Source: JAPOXR01 sp963664715 (GTDB lineage Bacteria; Pseudomonadota; Alphaproteobacteria; Rhodobacterales; Rhodobacteraceae). From it: a stretch of 64,000 nucleotides of DNA. Location of the stretch: contig CAXXUY010000005.1 of NCBI GenBank assembly GCA_963664715.2, positions 62,001-126,000 on the forward strand, written 5' to 3'. This document shows positions 36,606 through 45,261 of this stretch, piece after piece (position 1 is the first letter of the stretch; each line of letters opens with the position of its first letter). A model generated the notes under the pieces. It was not told the DNA's origin and did no database searches. It was given only the letters and a program-made list of their open reading frames with translations. The position numbers and the translations under genes were made by a program.

Positions 36606-36994
36606 CAAGCACTCACGGAACCGAGATCATGAAACGCCTTTCACGTGTTGCAGTCGGCACGTTGACGGCATGCATGTGCGTGCCGGCACTTGCCCAGCAG
36701 GACCTGGGAGACGTCGCAAACACGCTGACCGGCCAGATCACCGACTTTGGACAACTCATTGGCGCCACAGCTGTCCTTGTCGGTATTGGAATGCTGATAA
36801 TGTCCGCAATCAAGTTCCGCGCTTACAGCACGAATCCGCAGGATCCTTCGGCCAGTGTTGGCGGCGCTGTTGGGTGGCTGCTGGCGGGCGCCGCACTGGT
36901 CGGCATACCGGAATTCCTGGATATCGGCGTCACCTCGCTGTTCGGCTCAGACGCGACCACGGGCACTCTGGCCGGCGGCAATCTGCTGAACTAG
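36602..36994 (+). CDS. DotP/IcmD-like (TraR) membrane protein
   Basis: The protein has 130 residues, or 121 from the second Met at 36629, which begins a signal-like segment ending PALAQQ. Two further hydrophobic segments follow (TDFGQLIGATAVLVGIGMLI; AVGWLLAGAALVGIPEFLDI). Size, two helices and position just before the DotN- and DotO-like genes match IcmD/DotP of I-type systems, whose order is E-P-N-O. It also resembles the DotE-like protein encoded at 48,477. A VirB2/TrbC pilin is the alternative. The ATG at 36602 has AAAGGAAG eight bases upstream and overlaps the previous stop. Confidence 0.65.
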   Translation: MTSTHGTEIMKRLSRVAVGTLTACMCVPALAQQDLGDVANTLTGQITDFGQLIGATAVLVGIGMLIMSAIKFRAYSTNPQDPSASVGGAVGWLLAGAALVGIPEFLDIGVTSLFGSDATTGTLAGGNLLN

Positions 36995-37022
36995 CACAGC
37001 TGGTCCGGAAAAGTGGCCTGCC

Positions 37023-37775
37023 ATGGTGTTTCCCCAACCTTCCACAGCCATGCTGACACTGGCCTTCCACGCCGAGCAGGCCTGGCATCACCGCAAAGCG
37101 GTTGGTCGCGCGTTGTCGAAAGGTGACCATCGCTGCTGCCGATGTTCCACTCGCATCCCCGGCTGGATGGAAATCGACCATGTCGACGGCGATCATTTCA
37201 ATTGGAAGGCGGAAAACCTGGTTCCGATCTGCCATTTCTGCCACCTGCAGGCGCACCCCGTCCAACCGCTCGATGATGAAGAGACCCTGCTTCTGATCTG
37301 GCTGCCAAAGATCAGCCAGAATGCTGTCACTGCCTTGGCCTGGGCAATGATATGGCTCCGGCGGGCCCAGACAGAGGCAGAGACTGCCGGCATCTCCCGA
37401 CCGGGGGCCATGCTGAATGCACGATCCCTTTCACTGCTGCAATCAAGCCTGAAGGGTGAATTCGACGCCCTCGAACGGGCAGCGGGCTCGGTAACCGGAA
37501 TGGCCAGCCCCGACGCGATGATCAATGTCTCCCAACGGTGCGGAGAAGAGCCTGCAACCTGGAAGGGCCTTCGATGGTGGCCAGGCGCAGCGACGGGACG
37601 CAGCGTGCTCAAGAGGTGGGTGCCATGCAAGGGTCTTGAGACTATCTCTGCAGACGTGGTTGGCGCATACCTCTTTCGCCAGGGGCAGAACCCGGCCGAC
37701 ATGATGGACCGGCTGACTGCCGCTGCATCCCGCCTGGCCGCGGCAGCAGAGGCTGCCCGTTCGGAACCGGATTGA
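37023..37775 (+). CDS. DotN/IcmJ-like HNH-fold protein (TraT)
   Basis: The protein has 250 residues. An HNH-type zinc fold sits at residues 35-80: CCRCSTRIPGWMEIDHVDGD, then NLVPICHFCHLQAH, with four cysteines for zinc and D-H for the active site. DotN (IcmJ) of Legionella, a zinc protein of the coupling complex, has the same HNH-like fold and size (about 210). Here D-H-x-x-G-D-H is retained, so nuclease activity is possible. Position directly before the DotO-like ATPase supports DotN. Confidence 0.72.
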   Translation: MVFPQPSTAMLTLAFHAEQAWHHRKAVGRALSKGDHRCCRCSTRIPGWMEIDHVDGDHFNWKAENLVPICHFCHLQAHPVQPLDDEETLLLIWLPKISQNAVTALAWAMIWLRRAQTEAETAGISRPGAMLNARSLSLLQSSLKGEFDALERAAGSVTGMASPDAMINVSQRCGEEPATWKGLRWWPGAATGRSVLKRWVPCKGLETISADVVGAYLFRQGQNPADMMDRLTAAASRLAAAAEAARSEPD

Positions 37776-37778
37776 ACA

Positions 37779-40775
37779 GTGCTGCAGCATCTCGGTGCAA
37801 TTTCGGCGGCAGCCGCGAATGCCGTGCTCAAGGGCCCGTTGGACCACCACGTGGATCTCGAGGGAGCAGACAGTGACATTGCCCTCTACACCGCCGGCGG
37901 ATCCCTCGTCAGCCTGTTCGAATGGCAAGGTGTGCGCGAGACGTTGGATCAGGCCAGCATGTCGAATGCCGCGGAAGTGCTGCGCGACCGCCTCTCCGGA
38001 TGGCTGGATGCTCCAGGGCATGCGCTCCAGATCGTCTACAGCCGGGATCCGTTGCGCGCCGGCGAACAGGTTCGAGACGCCACGGCACAGACCGAGACGC
38101 AAATGCGGCTGCAAGGCCTGGACCTCTCCGATGTGCTTGATGATCGTCGCCGCAGCCTCCAGCGCTCCGGAGCAGAAGAGAAAACCATCCTCGCCGTCAT
38201 GACCCATCCGGCGGTGATCGTTCGGCAGGCCAGGGATGATGCGCGCCGAACCACCCGCGAGCAGCTGGCTGGGCTGCTGCCCCTGCGGGACGCGCAGGTT
38301 CCCCTTCGCGTCGCCGAGGAAGTCAGGCAGGTCCATGCCGCACTCGTCGACAGCCTTCCGGGCGACTTTCGCCTGGCCGGTCAGGAATTGCGGCTGCTGG
38401 ATGCCGCTAGTGCTGCGCAGGTCATCGCGGGTTCCCTGACGCCGGGAGGGGAAGCGGCAGGTTTTGTCCCCCGGCTTGCCGGAATGAAGCCTGACGGCAC
38501 GCCTGGCCGCGTTTCGGCAATGCCCGAAACCAGGGCCAGCCTGTCCGGCACCGACTACTCCCTATTGGGAACAGAACGGCTTTCATGGCAGCTCTTGCGG
38601 GACCATGCTCGCGTCGGCGATGACGGGTCGGTCAGGATCGGTTCATGCTGCTTCCAGCCATTCGACCTTGCGCTCGCGCCGGAAATCCTGGCGCCGTTCG
38701 GCGACCTGGTGCGAGCCACGGTCAACACGCAGGAACCGATACGCTGGCGCATGTCCATCCTCATCGAGTCGGGTGGTTGGGCCGGCACCACCTGGAAGCG
38801 CCTGTGGTCGACTTTCTTCACCTTCCTGTCCAGGACGCACAATACCCGGATCCGGGATGCCTTTCAGGAGTTGGAGCACCTCGACGGGGCTGAGGAGACG
38901 ATCGTTCGATTCCGGGCCTGCTTTGCCTGCTGGGATGACGCGGGAGAGGAGGCGCGGCTGCGCCGGGCAGTCGCCAGGCTGAGGCAGGCCGTCGAGAGAT
39001 GGGCAAATGCGCGCACGGAAATGCTTGCCGGCGACCCGGTTGCCTGCCTGCTTGGCAGCCTGCCCGGTGCCGGTGTTGCTCCGACCGCACCATCCGCAGC
39101 CGCGCCGCTCACCGATGCCATGGCCCTGACACCGCTTGAACGGCCATGCTCTCCCTGGAGCTCCGGACCGATGTCATTCATGACCACGGAAGGCCGGCTC
39201 TGGCCGTACCAGCCGGGCTCGTCCCTGCAGGACAGCTGGTCGGATATCCTGACGGGAGCACCGGGAAGCGGCAAATCAGTGCTTTTGAACGCGATGAACG
39301 CTGCCACGATACTCTCGGGGGCCGCCGGGGACGATCCATTGCCCATCATCGGAGTCATCGACATTGGCGCCTCGTCGACCGGTCTCGTGACAATGATGCA
39401 GGAGGCGCTGCCCCTGGACCGGCCGAACGGCGCGGTGTCGGCACGCCTGCGAAACGACCGGGAATTCTCGATCAACGTCTTCGATACGCCGCTGGGATTC
39501 CGGCGCCCCTCTCCGCTTGGCAGGACCTTCCTCGTGAACTATGTCCGGCTGCTGCTTGATATCAGCGCAGCTGGCCCTGAACTTTCGGGGCTGATCGGAA
39601 CGGCGATCGACCAGGCCTACGAATCAACCGCGGATCACCGGGAGGCGAAGCGCTGGAACGAAGGCGTGTTGCCGGCGGTTGACGAAGTGCTGTTCGACAG
39701 CGGCTGGGAGCCGGACGACAACACGACCTGGTGGGAGTGCGTCGACTGGCTGTCCGACCACGGTTCCTGGGAAGCCGCTGCTGCCGCACAGCGCCAGGCA
39801 GTTCCTCTCCTGTCAGAGCTGGCCGCGGCGGCGGCGGCGCCGCGTGTGGCGGACAATTACCGGGAGATGCGCCTGCAGACCGGCGAGCCTGCACTCGACG
39901 GACTGAGGCGGGTCCTTGCCGAGGCGGCTGCGGATTGGCCGATGCTGTCGTTTCCGACCGAATTCGACCTGTCCGGCGCCCGGTTGCGTGTTGTTGACCT
40001 TCAGGATGTCGTCTCCCGCAGCTCCGAGCCGACGTCAGCCCGCCAGAGCGCCATCATGTACATGCTCGCCCGTCACGTCTGCACCGACGGTTTTTTCCTG
40101 GCTCCCGAGGATGTCTCTTCCCAGAACTTGCGGAAGTCGCAGAATCAGCGCCTGACCCGCCAGGCCTTGCTGGCGCGCCGAACGCCCAAGCGCATCTCGA
40201 TCGACGAGTTTCACCGTGCCGGTGGCCTTCCCGGCGTCGTCGACCAGTTGGCAACCGACATTCGCGAGGGGCGCAAGCACAACGTCCAGATCTGCCTGGC
40301 ATCCCAGCTCCTAGCCGATTTCGATCCCAGGCTCGTTGCCATGTCCACCGGGGTGTGGATCTGCAACGCAAGCGAGACCGATATCGAGTTCGCATCCAGC
40401 ACACTCAACCTGAATTCAGCTGCAGTCAACATCCTGCGTCATCGCCTTACCGGTCCGGGGCCGGAGGGTGCGCCGGTCTTCGCGGCGCTCGCAGTCAAGG
40501 GCGGCAACGTCAGGCAGCTGCTCACGCACCGGCTCGGAGGAAGCGAGCTCTGGGCATATTCGACGACCGCCGAAGATGTTGCTCTTCGCGATGAATTGAC
40601 CGGGCTGCTTGGTTCGTCCGAGGCGCGGCGCGCACTGGCAACTCGCTTTCCAGGAGGTAGCGCCCGGCGCGAGATCCAGCGCCGGGCAAGCGCCGGAGCC
40701 ATCAGTGGCGAGCGCCTGGAGACCATCCCCGCTCTGGCCGCGGAAATTGCCAGTGACTGGAGGAAAAGCCAATGA
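37779..40775 (+). CDS. DotO/IcmB-like secretion ATPase (TraU)
   Basis: The protein has 998 residues, matching DotO/TraU (about 1,010). Walker A is LTGAPGSGKSVLLNAMNAA at about residue 490-508. Further ATPase blocks are VIDIGASSTGLVTMM (about 530) and a Walker B/arginine-finger region RISIDEFHRAGGLPGVVDQL (about 805), then VQICLASQLLADFDPRL. It is the VirB4-type cytoplasmic ATPase that powers substrate transfer. GTG start, three bases after the DotN-like stop; it ends in an ATGA overlap with the DotM-like gene. Confidence 0.85.
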   Translation: MLQHLGAISAAAANAVLKGPLDHHVDLEGADSDIALYTAGGSLVSLFEWQGVRETLDQASMSNAAEVLRDRLSGWLDAPGHALQIVYSRDPLRAGEQVRDATAQTETQMRLQGLDLSDVLDDRRRSLQRSGAEEKTILAVMTHPAVIVRQARDDARRTTREQLAGLLPLRDAQVPLRVAEEVRQVHAALVDSLPGDFRLAGQELRLLDAASAAQVIAGSLTPGGEAAGFVPRLAGMKPDGTPGRVSAMPETRASLSGTDYSLLGTERLSWQLLRDHARVGDDGSVRIGSCCFQPFDLALAPEILAPFGDLVRATVNTQEPIRWRMSILIESGGWAGTTWKRLWSTFFTFLSRTHNTRIRDAFQELEHLDGAEETIVRFRACFACWDDAGEEARLRRAVARLRQAVERWANARTEMLAGDPVACLLGSLPGAGVAPTAPSAAAPLTDAMALTPLERPCSPWSSGPMSFMTTEGRLWPYQPGSSLQDSWSDILTGAPGSGKSVLLNAMNAATILSGAAGDDPLPIIGVIDIGASSTGLVTMMQEALPLDRPNGAVSARLRNDREFSINVFDTPLGFRRPSPLGRTFLVNYVRLLLDISAAGPELSGLIGTAIDQAYESTADHREAKRWNEGVLPAVDEVLFDSGWEPDDNTTWWECVDWLSDHGSWEAAAAAQRQAVPLLSELAAAAAAPRVADNYREMRLQTGEPALDGLRRVLAEAAADWPMLSFPTEFDLSGARLRVVDLQDVVSRSSEPTSARQSAIMYMLARHVCTDGFFLAPEDVSSQNLRKSQNQRLTRQALLARRTPKRISIDEFHRAGGLPGVVDQLATDIREGRKHNVQICLASQLLADFDPRLVAMSTGVWICNASETDIEFASSTLNLNSAAVNILRHRLTGPGPEGAPVFAALAVKGGNVRQLLTHRLGGSELWAYSTTAEDVALRDELTGLLGSSEARRALATRFPGGSARREIQRRASAGAISGERLETIPALAAEIASDWRKSQ

Positions 40776-42112
40776 CGCATCGTGACGGAGTGCTGGATGA
40801 ACTCATTCTGCTTGCCGGCCTCGCCGTCTTCTCCGTTGCAGCATGGTTCCTTGCCGGCGACTATCTCGCGATCGGGGCGTCGGCAGCATCTGCGGCGTTG
40901 TCGCTGCCGATGGCCTGGGCAGGCGACATGCTGGGCTCGGTCAGGCTGCCCTTGCTGACGGACTGGCTGATTGCCCCCTCGCAGGAGGCCAGGGATCTCT
41001 GGCTCGGCCTGCGGATCGAGGAAATTCCCTCGCATTCGGCGACGATCTGCACGGCTGGCGGCCGCAATGCAGCATTGGTCGTCACGTTGCTCTATGGCCG
41101 CGCCGCCATCGCGGCAACCGGTTTCCGCCCGGACTACCGCTTCAGGGGCGGTCATGACCTCGACAGCATGGTGAGGGCTCAGGCGAGGGTCTGGCCAGCT
41201 GCGGACCGGCCATCCTCCATTGATCCGTCTCGTGAAACCGCGCCTGAAACCGGGGATAGCAATGCTGAACATGCCAGGTTGCGGGAACAAGCCGTGGAGC
41301 GCGGCGTGGTCGAAACGGGTGCAGGCAGGGAGGCGGACGAAACCCTGCCCGAAACCGGATCAGTTCTGCTGCCTGAACAGGTGGAACCGCTCCGGCCTCC
41401 GCCGCTGGGACGTGCCCTTCGGCCGGAAGAATGGCTGGATGCCCTCTCCCTGCGTTCACCGGACGGCGAGGAGATCGCTTCCCACGCCGTCGAGAGCGGC
41501 TTTGCGCGCCAGCTCACCAGACAGTGGCGGGGACCGGATCTCCTCAGGGCTCATGAACAGGCGTTTGCAGCTTGCCTTGGACAATTCGCCCTGGAAGGCC
41601 CCGGCCGGGCAGGCGAACTCATCGACGAACTTGGACGCGCCTTTGCCAGGGTGGAGCGGCAGGGCGGCTGTGCCGAGGCACTTGCAGGGAAACCGGAACT
41701 GTCCCGGACGATCGACTGCACGCTGGAGAGGACCGGCCACGTCCTCGACGAGCTGGCCACTGGCCACTGGTGGGTGGAATCCGCACTCGTCGAGATCTGG
41801 AACAGCGGCCGCAAGGGTGGCGGTGTACTGGCTCCCGCCCGCTTTCTCTGGCTCAAGCCTGAGGATCGCTCGCTCTGGTATGCCATCCAGACCTTCGGTG
41901 GCAACCCGGTGGTCGAAGCGGCGGGAATCAGGGCTCATCACCTTGCAGAGCAGCAATACGGTTTTGCTCTCGTCACGCCGCATGTGCGCTTTGCCGTCAA
42001 TGCGCTGCTCAATGTGTACATGGACCGGGACAGCGCGCGCCTGGAAGCCCGCGAGAAGCGGGAAGGCGAGATCATGCCCATTCTCGCCGAGCAGCTGACG
42101 ACAAGCCAGTGA
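40772..42112 (+). CDS. DotM/IcmP-like coupling complex protein (TrbA)
   Basis: The protein has 446 residues. Two N-terminal membrane segments (ELILLAGLAVFSVAAWFL; YLAIGASAASAALSLPMAWA) anchor it. The cytoplasmic C-terminal domain ends with APARFLWLKPEDRSLWYAIQ, TFGGNPVVEAAGIRAHHLAE and VRFAVNALLNVY. This W-L-K-P-x-D-R-x-L-W-Y block is the DotM/TrbA signature. DotM belongs to the coupling complex with DotL and DotN and recruits substrates. A variable acidic linker (about 135-225) lies between. It overlaps its neighbours on both sides. Confidence 0.82.
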   Translation: MTHRDGVLDELILLAGLAVFSVAAWFLAGDYLAIGASAASAALSLPMAWAGDMLGSVRLPLLTDWLIAPSQEARDLWLGLRIEEIPSHSATICTAGGRNAALVVTLLYGRAAIAATGFRPDYRFRGGHDLDSMVRAQARVWPAADRPSSIDPSRETAPETGDSNAEHARLREQAVERGVVETGAGREADETLPETGSVLLPEQVEPLRPPPLGRALRPEEWLDALSLRSPDGEEIASHAVESGFARQLTRQWRGPDLLRAHEQAFAACLGQFALEGPGRAGELIDELGRAFARVERQGGCAEALAGKPELSRTIDCTLERTGHVLDELATGHWWVESALVEIWNSGRKGGGVLAPARFLWLKPEDRSLWYAIQTFGGNPVVEAAGIRAHHLAEQQYGFALVTPHVRFAVNALLNVYMDRDSARLEAREKREGEIMPILAEQLTTSQ

Positions 42113-42408
42113 AGCGGCGGTGCAGGAAACAGCGAAAATGGACGTCCGACGAGGTCTTGAGGCTGTGCGACTGGTGGGCGGAAGGGTTGACCATTGCCCG
42201 GATCGCCAGCCGGCTTCACCGCTCCCGCGCCAGCGTAGCGGGCGCCATCGAACGCAACCGGTTGGGCGAGTGCGGCGGGGCCCGCGCCATTCCCTGCCTG
42301 ACTTGCGGGAGACTGTTCCAGCCGAAGCACAAGTTCAACAAGATCTGTGCCTCCTGCAAGGGCACGGAGGATTGGCAGTCCGGCAACGACTGGCATGTTC
42401 AATGGTAG
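42109..42408 (+). CDS. GcrA-like HTH protein with zinc-finger tail
   Basis: The protein has 99 residues. The N-terminal helix-turn-helix (WTSDEVLRLCDWWAEGLTIA, RIASRLHRSRASVAGAIERN) has the layout of the alphaproteobacterial cell-cycle regulator GcrA. The C-terminal part has CLTCGRLFQPKHKFNKICAS and CKG, a four-cysteine zinc finger. It starts with GTG overlapping the DotM-like stop (GTGA), and its own stop overlaps the primase ATG. It may regulate the island or bind the primase's template. Neither is shown. Confidence 0.7.
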   Translation: MKRRCRKQRKWTSDEVLRLCDWWAEGLTIARIASRLHRSRASVAGAIERNRLGECGGARAIPCLTCGRLFQPKHKFNKICASCKGTEDWQSGNDWHVQW

Positions 42409-43676
42409 ATCACCGGACATCGCGACGCGACCGGGCAGCCAGGGCTTCCGGATATGGCAGCTGGAAGGAATTCGTCCTGAGGGTTCGCAACACCACGCGC
42501 TGCGAGGATGTGGCCGTGAGATGGGGCGGTCTTGCTCTGAAGCGCGCCGGTGACGGCTGGCTTGCCTGCTGTCCATTCCATCCGGACAACACGCCGAGCC
42601 TTTCGCTGGGCGGACGGGTGTTCTACTGCCACGGCGCCTCCTGCGACGCATCAGGTGACGTGATCGACCTCGCGCGCAAGTTGAGCGGGCTGGATTTCAC
42701 CGGGACCGTGCTGGCGCTTGCCGAGGATGCGGGCCTGCCGGTTCCGGACATTCCGCAGGCGCGCAGCCGGCGGCGGCCGGCGGTTGCCAGGGATGTGGCT
42801 GTGCCAGCGGCGAAGCCCTCTTCCACTGGCAACGGACCGGCATCCTGGCCGGTCGCGCTGCCTCCGGATTCTGCGCCGCTGCCGGTTGCAGGCAGGCTCC
42901 GGGTCCATGCCACGCGCCGCGGGAGCTCTATCAGTTTCAGGGCGGACAGCTGGTTTGAATACCGCAGCATCGAGGGAGTTCTCGCCGGCCTCACAGCAAG
43001 GGTCGAATACGGCAATGGCCGCAAGTCGGTGCTTCCCGTGACCTGGCGGACCGATCCTGCCAGTGGCAAGGCAGGATGGGTGCTCAAGGGGTGGAACGGA
43101 CCGAGACCGGTCTATGGCATGCAGCGCCTCCGGAGCATCAGCAGGACATCGCCCGCAATCATCATCGTCGAGGGCGAAAAGACGGCCGATGCGGCGCAGC
43201 GGTTGCTTGGTCAGGCCGGCTGGGCGGCGATTTCCCCGTCCGGAGGCAGCAAGTCTTCCGAACGGGCAGACTGGAGGCCTCTCCGCGAATTCGCCAGGAA
43301 CTGCAGCGCCCGCCTCTCGATCGCCATCTGGCCGGATGCAGATGAACGTCCGCAAACACCGGGCGGCGAGTCCCGACTGCCCGCCGCCCTGTCGATCGAC
43401 CGCATCATGTCGGGGTTGACCGCTGCCTTCGGCGGAAAGGGAAGTTTCTGTTTACAGGTCAACTGCCGTGCCGTGCTTCCTCCTGATGGATTGCCGCATG
43501 GTTGGGACCTCGCTGATGCAGAACTGGCAGGATGGGATTCCGGCCGTGTCATGCGGGAACTGGCGAGCGCCCGTGCCTGGACGGGTGAAGCCTGTTGGGA
43601 CGCAGATCGTTGGACTGCGCCAGGTCCCGGTTGCGAGGCACCGGTCGAAGCCGGGCAGCACACACCGCGATGCTGA
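42402..43676 (+). CDS. CHC2/TOPRIM primase-like protein
   Basis: The protein has 424 residues. A DnaG-type zinc finger is near residue 48: CCPFHPDNTPSLSLGGRVFY followed by CHGASCDASGDVIDLARKL. A TOPRIM region follows (AIIIVEGEKTADAAQRLLGQ at about 255; IAIWPDADER at about 305). It would make RNA primers for the transferred or replicating strand; conjugative plasmids often encode one. The ATG at 42402 overlaps the stop of the GcrA-like gene, and its 3' end overlaps the DotI-like start. A primase inside the secretion cluster is a distinctive arrangement. Confidence 0.85.
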   Translation: MVDHRTSRRDRAARASGYGSWKEFVLRVRNTTRCEDVAVRWGGLALKRAGDGWLACCPFHPDNTPSLSLGGRVFYCHGASCDASGDVIDLARKLSGLDFTGTVLALAEDAGLPVPDIPQARSRRRPAVARDVAVPAAKPSSTGNGPASWPVALPPDSAPLPVAGRLRVHATRRGSSISFRADSWFEYRSIEGVLAGLTARVEYGNGRKSVLPVTWRTDPASGKAGWVLKGWNGPRPVYGMQRLRSISRTSPAIIIVEGEKTADAAQRLLGQAGWAAISPSGGSKSSERADWRPLREFARNCSARLSIAIWPDADERPQTPGGESRLPAALSIDRIMSGLTAAFGGKGSFCLQVNCRAVLPPDGLPHGWDLADAELAGWDSGRVMRELASARAWTGEACWDADRWTAPGPGCEAPVEAGQHTPRC

Positions 43677-44374
43677 AACTCGGCCAGATCGGCCGCATTC
43701 CGCTCGGCCGCCGAAGCGCAGCAAAGGAGGAAGGGAAGGATTTGGACCTTGAGTCAGGATCACTGGCTGCCGCACTGCGCAACCGGTGGGCTATGGCCGC
43801 CGCAGCCCGCAGCATGGCATTCGCCTGCATTGCATCCAGCCTCGTGTCGGTCGCCGCGCTCGGGGTCGCTGTCTGGGCCCTGGCGAACAAACCGTCTCCG
43901 CGGTATTTCGCGACAAGAACCACCGGCGAACTTGTGCAGCTGGTCCCGCTTGACAAGCCGCATCTGGCTGACAGCCAGGCAGTCAACTTCGCAGTCGACG
44001 CAATGACCAGGGCATTCTCGCTCGACTTTGCCAATTACCGGCAGGAGTTGGCAGAACTGGAGCCACTGTTTACCGATGAAGGCTATGATGCGTTTCTGTC
44101 AGAACTGTCGCGTTCGGGAACCCTGGATCTGATCGTCGCGAGGCGAATGACGTCTTCTGCCATTGCGAATGGCGGAGTCGTGGTGGCGAAGGGCGTTGCG
44201 GGATCAGGCCGGTATGTCTGGAGGATCGAGATCCAGCTGACTGTCACCTACCAGTCTTCTTCGGAGTCCCAGACACAGAAATCCATTCTTCTTGTGCAGG
44301 TTGTGAGGGTGCCGACATGGACGACCGATTGGGGCGTTGCTGTTTCGCGCGTTGTCGGACAGCAGCAGCGCTGA
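43670..44374 (+). CDS. DotI/IcmL-like membrane protein (TraM)
   Basis: The protein has 234 residues (DotI 212, TraM 230). One membrane segment (CIASSLVSVAALGVAVWALA, about residues 48-68) follows a cytoplasmic tail. The periplasmic domain (YFATRTTGELVQLVPLDKPH; VNFAVDAMTRAFSLDFANYR; AFLSELSRSGTLDLIVARRM) has the order of the DotI/TraM VirB8-like domain, ending VQVVRVPTWTTDWGVAVSRV. It contributes to the inner-membrane complex. ATG 43670 overlaps the primase stop by seven bases. Confidence 0.82.
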   Translation: MLKLGQIGRIPLGRRSAAKEEGKDLDLESGSLAAALRNRWAMAAAARSMAFACIASSLVSVAALGVAVWALANKPSPRYFATRTTGELVQLVPLDKPHLADSQAVNFAVDAMTRAFSLDFANYRQELAELEPLFTDEGYDAFLSELSRSGTLDLIVARRMTSSAIANGGVVVAKGVAGSGRYVWRIEIQLTVTYQSSSESQTQKSILLVQVVRVPTWTTDWGVAVSRVVGQQQR

Positions 44375-45261
44375 TGACCGCTGGCTGGATGGCCTGCGCG
44401 GCTGTGCCCGGTGCAGGCCAAACCGTCACAGCCTTTCCGGATGCCGATGCAGACAGGTTGACGGAGTACGAGGACGCGGTCGATGCGATCCTGCCGCTGA
44501 CTCCCAGGCTGATCATGGATTTCAACGAGCGGGTGCGGGCAGCCAGGGGCGCGTCACAATGGAGACCCGAGCCGGAGCGCAGGTCAACCGATGCCGATCT
44601 GGTATCCCTGGAGCCGGGAACGATGTCGCCCACACTTCGGCTGGCCCCCGGGGTCGCCACGGTGGTCACCTTTTCCGATGCCACCGGACAGCCCTGGCCG
44701 GTCGTCAGCTGGGTGGTCGGCGACCAGGCCTCATTCGACATCCACCATCCAGGCGGGGTGGACGGACAACAGGGGCCTTCGCATCTCACGATGGCGCCGC
44801 TGGTTGAGGCAGGCTGGAGCAACCTCGTGGTGGAACTGGCAGGGCAACCGATCCCGGTCATTCTCTCGCTCGTCATCGACCCTGTTCATCCCCACTATCG
44901 ACTGGATCTCCAGATCCTAGCGCTCGGGCCGAATGCCGCGTCGTTTCCGACGGCAAGCGTCGCGGCCACGCCCCGGGCAGGGTCACTGGAACTGATGAAA
45001 TATATCGCTGCCGTGGATCTTCCGGACGGGGCCATCGAAACGGCCGTTGAAAACGTCGATGGCACGCGCGTGTGGCTGACGGGCAAGGATGGCGGACACT
45101 CCGGAATCGTGGTCAGGACTCCCCACAGCCTTATCGGTCCACCCTGGAGTGAAGCGATGTCCGGTCCCGGCGGCATACGCGTCTACCGCCTTCCCCTTGT
45201 CAATTCCCTGCTGTTCAGCGTCGGAGGCGGAACGGTGATCGCGCGGGTGGCAGTGCCATGA
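44317..45261 (+). CDS. DotH/IcmK-like outer-membrane core protein (TraN)
   Basis: The protein has 314 residues (DotH 360, TraN about 330). A signal peptide is visible (AAALMTAGWMACAAVPGAGQ). The DotH block MSPTLRLAPGVATVVTFSDA, with TGQPWPVVSWVVGD, lies at about residue 108-145, then SHLTMAPLVEAGWSNLVVEL. It forms part of the outer-membrane ring with DotG. I use the Met at 44317 because it precedes the signal peptide, although it overlaps the DotI-like gene by 58 bases. A Met at 44374 in a TGATG overlap would shorten the signal segment. Confidence 0.82.
   Translation: MDDRLGRCCFARCRTAAALMTAGWMACAAVPGAGQTVTAFPDADADRLTEYEDAVDAILPLTPRLIMDFNERVRAARGASQWRPEPERRSTDADLVSLEPGTMSPTLRLAPGVATVVTFSDATGQPWPVVSWVVGDQASFDIHHPGGVDGQQGPSHLTMAPLVEAGWSNLVVELAGQPIPVILSLVIDPVHPHYRLDLQILALGPNAASFPTASVAATPRAGSLELMKYIAAVDLPDGAIETAVENVDGTRVWLTGKDGGHSGIVVRTPHSLIGPPWSEAMSGPGGIRVYRLPLVNSLLFSVGGGTVIARVAVP

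Noticed and set aside
36602..36994. VirB2/TrbC-type pilin
   Set aside because: Size and two helices would fit, but neighbouring genes and similarity to the DotE-like protein favour DotP/IcmD; kept as an alternative.
37443..38336. 297-codon minus-strand frame inside the secretion cluster
   Set aside because: It is antisense to the DotN- and DotO-like genes, which have recognised motifs and coupled starts.
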